A stretch of 64,000 nucleotides of DNA, from positions 124,001-188,000 of the forward strand of contig JAGCXQ010000005.1 of NCBI GenBank assembly GCA_017961235.1. The letters run 5' to 3'. The DNA comes from Clostridiales bacterium (GTDB lineage Bacteria; Bacillota; Clostridia; Saccharofermentanales; Saccharofermentanaceae). Of the stretch, positions 36,328 through 43,096 are shown piece after piece (the first letter of the stretch is position 1; each line of letters starts with the position of its first letter). The position numbers and the translations under genes were made by a program. The notes under the pieces were generated by a model. The model was not told the origin of the DNA. It worked only from the letters and a program-made list of their open reading frames with translations, and ran no database searches.

Positions 36328-37113
36328 ATGGCATCTGATGATTCTGTAAAAAATCCCGAGGTGAATGAAACACAGGAGCCGGAGCAGGTGAAAGAACCTG
36401 AGAAACTGACTCCGGAAACGGTTGATAATACATCTTCATCGGAAAAAGAACCGGAAGATTCCGCTGAGAAGACTTCTTTATTCAAGCAACCCGGTTTTTG
36501 GAAAAACTTTTCGATCATTTTGTGCGCCGTTATTCTTGTTGGAGCCATTGCCGGAGTTGCCGGCTATTATGCCGGGAAAAAGGGAAATTCGGAGAAATCA
36601 TCACGAAGCAACGATTCAGAAGGATCCTCTTCTGAAGTTAGTGTGAATTATTTGACCAAGTCCGCGGATAAGATGGCGAATACGCTAAAGAAGCGTAAGC
36701 ATAAGGATATTGTATTTACTGCGGATGATATTAAGAAATTCTGTACGGACAACGGCCTTCAGATCCAAAGCGGTGATACAGATACAGGATTCCTTGCCAT
36801 CAATGATACGATGGGTGTGATTATAACCGTAGAAGAGCATCAGGGAAAAACCTTTGATGATCTGGTCGCCCAGCTTGTTACGTCCAGTGCGCCTCTTAAT
36901 TCCAGAGCGTTTGATGTTTCAGATAACTTTTTGATCTATGAAGGATATCTTGATAAGGATCAGCCGGAATATGGTTATTGCTATCTTGAACTTTTATACG
37001 GGGAAAAGTATTATATCTTCCTTCAGGGACTGGGAGACACGCCTTCCGCTGCCGATATAGCTCAAATGCGTATCCTGGCTTTCCGACTGGAGAAACTGCT
37101 CAAACTCAAATAA
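36328..37113 (+). CDS. Single-pass membrane-anchored protein of unknown function
   Basis: 261 residues. An acidic Glu/Pro/Ser-rich N-terminal region (1-55), one membrane segment at about 57-80, a Ser/Asn/Glu linker, and a C-terminal domain of about 150 residues. The start is ATG 36328 with GGAGAGAG upstream; longer frames overlap the previous gene. The C-terminal domain, with KKFCTDNGLQIQ and a later ILAFRLEKL, loosely resembles the end of the lipoprotein at 39367-40578 (KYFKDNGFKAQ). Translation is probably coupled to the ADP-ribosylglycohydrolase. Confidence 0.75.
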   Translation: MASDDSVKNPEVNETQEPEQVKEPEKLTPETVDNTSSSEKEPEDSAEKTSLFKQPGFWKNFSIILCAVILVGAIAGVAGYYAGKKGNSEKSSRSNDSEGSSSEVSVNYLTKSADKMANTLKKRKHKDIVFTADDIKKFCTDNGLQIQSGDTDTGFLAINDTMGVIITVEEHQGKTFDDLVAQLVTSSAPLNSRAFDVSDNFLIYEGYLDKDQPEYGYCYLELLYGEKYYIFLQGLGDTPSAADIAQMRILAFRLEKLLKLK

Positions 37114-37149
37114 TCTGAGCCGATCTTTATACTTGAAGTAAAATACTTC

Positions 37150-37178
37150 TTGCATTTCGGAAGAGGTTGGAATAAACT
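37150..37178 (+). promoter_or_regulatory. Promoter of thrS
   Basis: TTGCAT (37150-37155), 17-base spacer, TAAACT (37173-37178). Predicted transcript start near 37185, just before the T-box stem I. Confidence 0.65.
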
Positions 37179-37184
37179 GTAATT

Positions 37185-37438
37185 CAATTAAGACGTTGAT
37201 GAGGACATGTTTTCCGACATGTTACCTGCCAGAGAGAAAGAACCATCGGCTGGAAGTTCTTTTACAGGAGAATCGGGAAGTACCGCCTCGGAGTTGCGCT
37301 TCGGAACGATATCAAGTATGAAGCAGCCGCTGCCTACTAGCGTTACCAGGGGAAATGAGTGGTCCGGATCTTTTTCGGGCAATTAGGGTGGAACCGTGCA
37401 GCCATGCATCCCTATATGCGGGATGCGTGGTTTTTTGT
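37185..37438 (+). ncRNA. T-box leader of thrS (threonine specifier)
   Basis: The T-box sequence AGGGTGGAACCGTG is at 37385-37398. It is preceded by a long stem I region with the internal GAGAGAAAG and TGGAAG elements, and followed by a terminator at 37402-37436. The best specifier is ACC at 37282-37284, in AAGTACCG next to CCTC, which can pair with GAGG at 37201-37204 at the base of stem I. ACC is a threonine codon and matches the downstream gene. Uncharged tRNA-Thr would stabilise the antiterminator and allow thrS expression. Confidence 0.93.
37402..37436 (+). terminator. T-box terminator of thrS
   Basis: CCATGCATCCC (37402-37412) pairs with GGGATGCGTGG (37420-37430) with one G-U pair and a 7-base loop, followed by TTTTTT. 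Confidence 0.92.
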
Positions 37439-37480
37439 ATTCCGCGGGAAAAATTTAAGACCATAAAGGAGGAAAGCAAA

Positions 37481-39259
37481 ATGGTTGATTTTGAAAACAA
37501 AGAAGAAAGAAACAAGTATCGCCACAGTACGTCTCACATCATGGCTCAGGCGATCAAGAGACTGTGGCCTGAAACAAAATTAGCTATCGGTCCTGCTATT
37601 GATGATGGTTTCTATTACGATTTTGACCGTGATGAGGCTTTCTCGGCAGAGGATCTGAAAAAGATCGAAGAGGAAATGAAGAAGATCGTGAAGGAGAATC
37701 TTCCGATCGAGCGTTTCGAGCTCCCGAGAAAAGAAGCAAGAGAACTGATGGTGAAGCTGGATGAGCCATATAAAGTCGAACTGATCGATGACCTTCCGGA
37801 AGACGCGGTTATCTCATTCTATAAGCAGGGTGAGTTTACAGATCTCTGTGCAGGCCCGCATATGGAAAAGACCGGAGAGATCAAAGCATTTAAGCTTCTG
37901 TCCTGCGCCGGTGCATACTGGAGAGGTTCTGAGAAGAATAAGATGCTTCAGCGTATCTACGGAACAGCTTTCCCGGATAAAGAGCAGCTGAAAGCTTTCG
38001 TTACTGCAAGAGAAGAAGCTCTGAAGCGCGATCATAATAAGCTCGGCCGTGAACTGGGTTATTTTACCACTGTGGATTATATCGGTCAGGGACTTCCGAT
38101 CATTCTTCCGAAGGGTGCACGCGTAATTCAGCTCCTGCAGCGCTGGGTCGAGGATGTTGAGCAGAAGAAAGGCTGCCTTCTGACAAAGACACCTTATTTT
38201 GCAAAACGTGATCTGTATAAGATCTCCGGTCACTGGGATCATTATCGTGATGGCATGTTCATCATGGGTGATCCGGATGATGAAACCAAGGATTGCTTCG
38301 CACTTCGTCCGATGACCTGCCCGTTCCAGTATCAGGTATATCTGAACAGACAGAGAAGTTATCGTGACCTGCCGATGCGTCTGACCGAGACTTCGACACT
38401 GTTCCGTAATGAGGACAGCGGAGAGATGCACGGCCTGATCCGTGTACGTCAGTTCACCATCTCCGAGGGACATTACATTCTCCGTCCGGATCAGCTGGAG
38501 CAGGAGTTTGCCGGCTGTCTGGAACTGGCGAAGTATTTCCTGGGTACTGTCGGTCTTCTTGAGGACTGTACTTTCCGTTTCTCCCAGTGGGATCCGGCGA
38601 ACCCGAAGAATAAGTACGAAGGTACTAAGGAACAGTGGGAAGAGGCTCAGGCTGTCATGAAGAAGATCCTGGATGATCTCGGTCTGGAGTACACCATCGG
38701 TATTGATGAGGCTGCTTTCTACGGACCGAAGCTGGATATCCAGTACAAGAACGTATTTGGTAAGGAAGATACTCTTGTTACCATTCAGATCGATATGCTG
38801 CTTGCTAAGAAGTTCGGTATGGAATACATCGACAAGGATGGCCAGAAGAAGAATCCGTACATCATTCACAGAACCAGCCTTGGCTGCTTCGAGAGAACAC
38901 TGGCTTATCTTATCGAGAAATATGCAGGCTGCCTGCCTCTTTGGATGGCGCCGGAACAGGTTCGTATCCTTCCGATCGCAGATGCGCATCTTGACAGAGC
39001 ATTCGAGATCCGTGATGCACTCCGTGCAAAGGGCATCCGTGCTGAAGTGGATGATCGTTCCGAGAAGCTCGGCAAGAAGATCAGAGAAGCCAATATCGAT
39101 AAAGTTATCTACATGTTTACTGTGGGTGATAAAGAAGTGGAAGAGGGAACTGTTTCAGTCCGCTCCCGTTTTGAAGGCGATCTCGGTTCGATGAGTATTG
39201 ATGCCATTTCAGAAAAGATGCTTGAAGAAATCGATTCCAAGAAGGCAGTGAAGAACTGA
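37481..39259 (+). CDS. thrS: Threonyl-tRNA synthetase lacking the TGS domain
   Basis: Charges tRNA-Thr. The ATG at 37481 with AAGGAGGAAAGC upstream gives 592 residues; the open frame further upstream is inside the T-box. The protein starts directly in the editing domain (HSTSHIMAQAIK near residue 14; CAGPH later), so the N-terminal TGS domain (about 60 residues) of the usual ~640-residue enzyme is absent. The catalytic core has the three zinc ligands: MTCPFQ (canonical MNCPGH), the His in SEGHYI, and IIHRTSLGCFER (motif 3). The anticodon-binding domain is intact at the end. Confidence 0.95.
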   Translation: MVDFENKEERNKYRHSTSHIMAQAIKRLWPETKLAIGPAIDDGFYYDFDRDEAFSAEDLKKIEEEMKKIVKENLPIERFELPRKEARELMVKLDEPYKVELIDDLPEDAVISFYKQGEFTDLCAGPHMEKTGEIKAFKLLSCAGAYWRGSEKNKMLQRIYGTAFPDKEQLKAFVTAREEALKRDHNKLGRELGYFTTVDYIGQGLPIILPKGARVIQLLQRWVEDVEQKKGCLLTKTPYFAKRDLYKISGHWDHYRDGMFIMGDPDDETKDCFALRPMTCPFQYQVYLNRQRSYRDLPMRLTETSTLFRNEDSGEMHGLIRVRQFTISEGHYILRPDQLEQEFAGCLELAKYFLGTVGLLEDCTFRFSQWDPANPKNKYEGTKEQWEEAQAVMKKILDDLGLEYTIGIDEAAFYGPKLDIQYKNVFGKEDTLVTIQIDMLLAKKFGMEYIDKDGQKKNPYIIHRTSLGCFERTLAYLIEKYAGCLPLWMAPEQVRILPIADAHLDRAFEIRDALRAKGIRAEVDDRSEKLGKKIREANIDKVIYMFTVGDKEVEEGTVSVRSRFEGDLGSMSIDAISEKMLEEIDSKKAVKN

Positions 39260-39279
39260 TTTCCTGATCGAAGTAAAAG

Positions 39280-39345
39280 CAAAAGCTTTCTTGTGCTTGT
39301 CCTTTCGCTAATAGCGAAGGAGGCACTTGAAAGCTTTTGTTTTTG
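39280..39345 (+). terminator. Long terminator after thrS
   Basis: CAAAAGCTTTC (39280-39290) pairs with GAAAGCTTTTG (39329-39339), enclosing a second hairpin with CCTTTCGCT and AGCGAAGG; TTTTTG follows. Confidence 0.88.
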
Positions 39346-39366
39346 ATTGAATTAACCTATCGGAAA

Positions 39367-40578
39367 TCAGAACTTCCAAAGACCGATCTCTTCAAACCAG
39401 ATCAAGTAATCTACACAGAGATCGGCATTCGGGTACTCGTCATATGCACCGAATACAAGGAGAGTATCTTTCTGATAGATGTAAAGATCATAGTTGTGAT
39501 CATCGCCCTGTCGATGTACTGAATAAATGTTGTGAGTATTTCCCTGCCAGCTGTCCGTAACGGTTCCGTTCTGCATTTTTAGATTCTCATAGACTACTTC
39601 ATCGATGATAACTTGAGATAATTTGTCTGCCGTTTCCTTACTGTCAAACTCGATCACATATAGGAAAATGTCATCGGGGTTGTAAGAGTAGTATGTAGCT
39701 TTATATCCGTCCAGATCATCTGTTTGTGCTTTGAAACCATTATCTTTAAAGTATTTGTCGATCTCAGAAGGTGACTTCAGATGCGCATCTTTTTCAGCGG
39801 GACGTGGCTGAGTATTTAGCTTTTCATTACCCGGTTTCGGCTTAGGTTCCGGTGTATCTTCCGGTGTAGGTGTCGGAGCAGGTGTTGGCGTAGGTTTCGG
39901 TGTAGGTGTTGGCGTATCCTGATTCATAGAGCCCGGATTGGATTCTTCAGATGAGGATCCTTCGGATGAGCTTTCCTCGGATGTAGCCATAGTCGTAGGT
40001 TCTTCACTTGTTGTAGTTAATTCTGTTTCAGTCGGCTCGAGAGGATGGAGGTAATAGCTGAGATCATCTTGCCCGTGAAGAAGAAGATCATAGATGGAAG
40101 AGTCGTCAGTGATCCTCCATTCATCCCCATCTTTTTCCAGAGAGACTTTGACAGAGGCTTTTTTCGTTTTCGCATTGCCGATGACATCGATAATGCTTTT
40201 CTTGTCAGCCTGCCCATCAAACTGATGAAGGACTTCTTCCAGATCAACATATGTTACTTTAATGGTAGCAGATGCCGTATCTTCCTTTTTTTCTTTGGTT
40301 TCTGTTGTTTCAAGTTTTGCCCGTTTCAAAAGAGCGGAAATGATCTCGGTCTCATCAGAATCAAGATCGAGGTCCTGAAAACTTGAAGCATCTGTGTAAT
40401 TCTTAAGATCATCGACGGATAGTTTTTTTACTGACTTCTCGTAGTTCTCGATAAGATCAACAATATCCGTGTTCTTGTCTGATTCAGAATCTTTCTTTTT
40501 TGCGCAGCCGGCACAAGACGACATCAGCAATATCACAGAAAGAAGGAATGCTGTTACTGATAGAGTTTTTCTTTTCAT
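39367..40578 (-). CDS. Lipoprotein of unknown function with Thr/Pro linker
   Basis: 403 residues. Signal MKRKTLSVTAFLLSVILLMS with lipobox at SSC or AGC, then a Lys/Asp/Ser-rich part. A first domain of about 120 residues (NTF2-like or lipocalin-like pattern ending DGDEWRITDD) is followed by a Thr/Glu/Ser stretch and a Thr-Pro-Lys repeat linker (about 195-245), then a C-terminal domain of about 140 residues starting SEIDKYFKDNGF. I do not recognise the family. It has its own promoter at 40622-40650 and is convergent with thrS. Confidence 0.8.
   Translation of the reverse strand: MKRKTLSVTAFLLSVILLMSSCAGCAKKKDSESDKNTDIVDLIENYEKSVKKLSVDDLKNYTDASSFQDLDLDSDETEIISALLKRAKLETTETKEKKEDTASATIKVTYVDLEEVLHQFDGQADKKSIIDVIGNAKTKKASVKVSLEKDGDEWRITDDSSIYDLLLHGQDDLSYYLHPLEPTETELTTTSEEPTTMATSEESSSEGSSSEESNPGSMNQDTPTPTPKPTPTPAPTPTPEDTPEPKPKPGNEKLNTQPRPAEKDAHLKSPSEIDKYFKDNGFKAQTDDLDGYKATYYSYNPDDIFLYVIEFDSKETADKLSQVIIDEVVYENLKMQNGTVTDSWQGNTHNIYSVHRQGDDHNYDLYIYQKDTLLVFGAYDEYPNADLCVDYLIWFEEIGLWKF
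39835..39925 (-). repeat. Tandem repeat encoding a Thr/Pro linker
   Basis: Repeats of the type GGTGTAGGTGTTGGCGTA on the plus strand encode (Thr-Pro) and (Lys-Pro) units in the lipoprotein. Similar in style to the tail of the PASTA kinase. Confidence 0.7.
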
Positions 40579-40621
40579 ACTAGTTCCCCCATTTCATAAA
40601 GAATGCAATCCGTTCACTACC

Positions 40622-40650
40622 ATAATATAATCATTATTTTATAAAATCAA
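40622..40650 (-). promoter_or_regulatory. Promoter of the leftward lipoprotein gene
   Basis: On the minus strand TTGATT (40645-40650), 17-base spacer, TATTAT (40622-40627). It lies 44 bases before the start codon. Confidence 0.65.
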
Positions 40651-40697
40651 ATAGACTATACAATTATTGTGTTTTTCAAGCTTTTGCATTATTTTTG

Positions 40698-40726
40698 TTG
40701 ACATGATGGCTTTTTAGAAGTATGAT
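40698..40726 (+). promoter_or_regulatory. Promoter of tRNA-Pro
   Basis: TTGACA (40698-40703), 17-base spacer, TATGAT (40721-40726); the tRNA begins 15 bases downstream. Confidence 0.85.
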
Positions 40727-40740
40727 TTAGAGGTTCGCGA

Positions 40741-40816
40741 CGGGGTGTGGCTCAGGTGGTAGAGTGCTTGCTTCGGGAGCAAGAGGCCGCGAGTTCGAGT
40801 CTCGCCACTCCGACCA
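40741..40816 (+). tRNA. tRNA-Pro (anticodon CGG)
   Basis: Full cloverleaf with encoded CCA. The acceptor stem CGGGGTG pairs with CACTCCG with one G-U pair. The anticodon stem CTTGC/GCAAG encloses TTCGGGA, giving anticodon CGG with G37. The T loop is GTTCGAGTC. Discriminator A at 40813, then CCA at 40814-40816. It has its own promoter and terminator, so it is a single-gene unit. Confidence 0.95.
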
Positions 40817-40827
40817 GAACTAAACAG

Positions 40828-40858
40828 GCGCAGTGATGTTTGATCACTGTGCTTTTTC
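40828..40858 (+). terminator. Terminator of tRNA-Pro
   Basis: GCGCAGTGAT (40828-40837) pairs with ATCACTGTGC (40843-40852) with one G-U pair, 5-base loop, then TTTTTC. Confidence 0.9.
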
Positions 40859-40875
40859 TTTTCGCCTTTTTAACG

Positions 40876-40881
40876 TATAAT
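40876..40881 (+). promoter_or_regulatory. -10 box of mscS
   Basis: Perfect TATAAT, 33 bases before the chosen ATG; the -35 region overlaps the tRNA terminator and is poor. Confidence 0.45.
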
Positions 40882-40913
40882 CTCTATATCAAATATATGA
40901 GATGGAGTTGTTC

Positions 40914-41687
40914 ATGGACGCGATTATTGAATGGATGCTTTCGCCAAAGCCGTATCTTTGTGTCGCTACTGCTTTGATCTCGCTTGTAGCCTGGGCGATG
41001 ATCCGAAGGTTTGTACGTAAAGTGTTTGGAAAAACGGATAAACAGTCCGGTGCTATCTCTATTATTCTGAATATTGTTAAGTATTTCATTGTCATATTAT
41101 GTGTGCTTTTGATTCTCCAGATCAATGGTATCGATGTAACAAGTGCTGTAGCCGGATTAGGTATTGCCAGTGTTATTGTCGGTCTTGCTCTTCAGGATGC
41201 GCTTAAAGATATCATCATGGGCGTGAACATCATCAGTGAAGAATTCTTCAGGATCGGTGATGTCATTAAAGTCGATAATTATGTTGGAAGAGTGACGAGT
41301 ATGTCCCTGAAATCCACTCGTATCGTAAATGCTGAAGAAGGATACGAAGTACGTATCTGTAATAGAAATATCGATCGTGTCTTCCGATATAACGATGTCA
41401 TGTTTCTTGATATTCCTCTTGCTTATGGTGAATCACCGGACAAGATCCGAGATGTTTTCGGTGAGATAGTCAAAGAGATATCCTCCTGGAAAGATATTAA
41501 GAAAGTCGAATTTCTCGGTCTTCAGGAGTTCCAGGATTCATCGATCTGTTATCGTCTGCGGATCATGGCCCCACCGACAAAACGGGCAGACACCAAAAGA
41601 CGTGCGCTACAGAAGATCGATGAATTATTCCGTCAGAACGGTATCTCTATTCCGTTTCCGCAACTGGATATTCATACTGATTCGTGA
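40914..41687 (+). CDS. mscS: Small-conductance mechanosensitive channel, MscS family
   Basis: Tension-gated channel that releases solutes on osmotic downshock. Three membrane helices are followed by the beta and alpha/beta domains. The pore helix and following region GLGIASVIVGLALQDAL and DIIMGVNIISEEFFRIGD are highly typical, with NYVGRVTSMSLKSTRI in the beta domain. I take ATG 40914 (258 residued less 1, 257) with GGAG six bases upstream; an in-frame ATG at 40902 would add four residues. Confidence 0.94.
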   Translation: MDAIIEWMLSPKPYLCVATALISLVAWAMIRRFVRKVFGKTDKQSGAISIILNIVKYFIVILCVLLILQINGIDVTSAVAGLGIASVIVGLALQDALKDIIMGVNIISEEFFRIGDVIKVDNYVGRVTSMSLKSTRIVNAEEGYEVRICNRNIDRVFRYNDVMFLDIPLAYGESPDKIRDVFGEIVKEISSWKDIKKVEFLGLQEFQDSSICYRLRIMAPPTKRADTKRRALQKIDELFRQNGISIPFPQLDIHTDS

Positions 41688-41745
41688 TTATACGCATGTT
41701 GTGACTGTTGAGAGTAAATTTCCGGTCTTCTTTGTTCACAGATTG

Positions 41746-41775
41746 TTTACAATTTGCGCTTCCTTGTGGTAATAT
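41746..41775 (+). promoter_or_regulatory. Promoter of the two membrane-anchored protein genes
   Basis: TTTACA (41746-41751), 18-base spacer ending in TGG, TAATAT (41770-41775): an extended -10 promoter, 32 bases before the first ATG. Confidence 0.6.
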
Positions 41776-41807
41776 CAAAGTGATTTAACATAAAGGGGAC
41801 GTAAAGA

Positions 41808-42377
41808 ATGAAAAGATCGTATTGGATATATTCTGCAATTTTATTATTGCTGGTTATCGTTATGATCGTCGCCGGTGTGATCCAGGATCGCCGAATGAAG
41901 AAATCCAAGTTGCGTGACAGTGCGGTAGAGACTCTTGTTGCCGCCGGCTGTGAACAGGTTGATGAGTCTTATGTCCCGAATAAATACGATGTTAAGGATG
42001 TTCCATCCGATGAAGAGGTCGATTTTTCGGCACTTCAGAATATTAAGACAGTTCTTACAACATCTTCCTCCGGTTCCAATTCTGATGGGCAGATGCTCTT
42101 TAATCTGATAGGAGCCTCGGTTCTTAAGAATGCAAAATTCTATATTTCCGGTACCAAAGTGAGCGGAAGGGATGCGGTCGTGAAGGTCCATCTTTTCTAT
42201 AATGATAATACCGAAGGCGATATGGAACTTGAGTATTTCTATTACGATGGGGAATGGTGTCTTTCAAATACATTCGATGCTTTAAAGAATATTCGTGTAA
42301 ATGGCAATGACTATGATGAGGCGGCAGGCTCCGCGTATAATGATATTGTCAACGAGATGAATAAAGTTCTTTCATAA
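41808..42377 (+). CDS. Single-pass membrane-anchored protein of unknown function
   Basis: 189 residues. N-terminal membrane helix (about 7-26) followed by a basic stretch DRRMKKSK and an extracytoplasmic domain with predicted helix-sheet pattern ending in LEYFYYDGEWCLSNTFDAL. The latter resembles the end of NTF2-like or DUF4878-like domains (weak). It is followed after 13 bases by a gene of the same design, probably a paralogue. Confidence 0.72.
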   Translation: MKRSYWIYSAILLLLVIVMIVAGVIQDRRMKKSKLRDSAVETLVAAGCEQVDESYVPNKYDVKDVPSDEEVDFSALQNIKTVLTTSSSGSNSDGQMLFNLIGASVLKNAKFYISGTKVSGRDAVVKVHLFYNDNTEGDMELEYFYYDGEWCLSNTFDALKNIRVNGNDYDEAAGSAYNDIVNEMNKVLS

Positions 42378-42390
42378 AAGGAAAACAGAA

Positions 42391-42918
42391 ATGAAGAAAC
42401 GATATATAGTAGCCATTGTATGCATTCTTTTGGCTGTCGCCGGAATGATCACCTATTATTGTATTTCTACTTACGGTCCCGGAAGTGATCGCGCGCAGAT
42501 CAAGAAACGTGTCGAGTTTATTCTCGAATCCTATGGTGCGATTAATCATAATAAAGGGACGTGGTCTTCCTATTCACCGGATGGATCTGATCTTAAGATG
42601 GGAGCTTCCTGTAAGGACTTATGTTTATCATTGAGAAACGAGACTTATGATAATGAGGATGATGCTCGAAAAGCACTTCTGGTAGGAGTGATCTTTGATA
42701 TCGATGAAGTCGAGAAAAGAGAAGATAAATATGTGGTTACGGTTAAGCTTACCCGTAAGGATAAGACAGATGGTTTCTGCTATTTTGTATACTACCGTCA
42801 GTCGGCAGAATGGAAGCTAAACAGCCAGTGTGTGGAACAGGCTGTGTATGTCGGTAACGGACTTGGCGGATCGGGAAGTACTCTTCTTGATATCATGGAT
42901 ATACTTCAGGATTATTGA
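42391..42918 (+). CDS. Single-pass membrane-anchored protein, likely paralogue of the upstream gene
   Basis: 175 residues. N-terminal membrane helix (about 5-24) and an outside domain with RVEFILESYGA near its start and KTDGFCYFVYYRQSAEWKLNSQC near its end, parallel to the upstream protein's DSAVETLVAAG and YFYYDGEWCLSN. The order and spacing suggest duplication, but identity is low. A strong terminator follows, so the two genes form one transcript. Confidence 0.72.
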   Translation: MKKRYIVAIVCILLAVAGMITYYCISTYGPGSDRAQIKKRVEFILESYGAINHNKGTWSSYSPDGSDLKMGASCKDLCLSLRNETYDNEDDARKALLVGVIFDIDEVEKREDKYVVTVKLTRKDKTDGFCYFVYYRQSAEWKLNSQCVEQAVYVGNGLGGSGSTLLDIMDILQDY

Positions 42919-42941
42919 TCGTAAATTCTTAAGTTTTTCAG

Positions 42942-42971
42942 AGACTGCGTTCTTAGAAACGCAGTCTTTTT
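42942..42971 (+). terminator. Terminator after the membrane-anchored protein pair
   Basis: AGACTGCGTT (42942-42951) pairs with AACGCAGTCT (42958-42967), followed by a T run to 42971. Confidence 0.9.
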
Positions 42972-42990
42972 CTTATATTTCACAAAGTTT

Positions 42991-43004
42991 CGAAATCGAT
43001 TTCG
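42991..43004 (+). promoter_or_regulatory. Perfect 14-base palindrome upstream of the xylanase promoter
   Basis: CGAAATCGATTTCG is its own reverse complement. It ends nine bases before the -35 box, a position suited to an activator or repressor such as a LacI-family sugar regulator (inference). Confidence 0.6.
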
Positions 43005-43013
43005 TTAAAATCG

Positions 43014-43042
43014 TTGAAGTTCTATTTTCTTTCGGATAATAT
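43014..43042 (+). promoter_or_regulatory. Promoter of the xylanase gene
   Basis: TTGAAG (43014-43019), 17-base spacer, TAATAT (43037-43042). A GC-rich inverted repeat (CCGGGG-CC-CCCCGG, 43060-43073) lies in the short leader just before the ribosome-binding site. Confidence 0.65.
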
Positions 43043-43096
43043 GAATAAGTAACAAATACCCGGGGCCCCCCGGTTAGGTAAATGGAGGATATGAAA

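Noticed and set aside
37355..37480. Upstream extension of thrS
   Set aside because: The frame is open, but it crosses the T-box and terminator; AAGGAGG is placed for ATG 37481 and the added residues match no ThrS.
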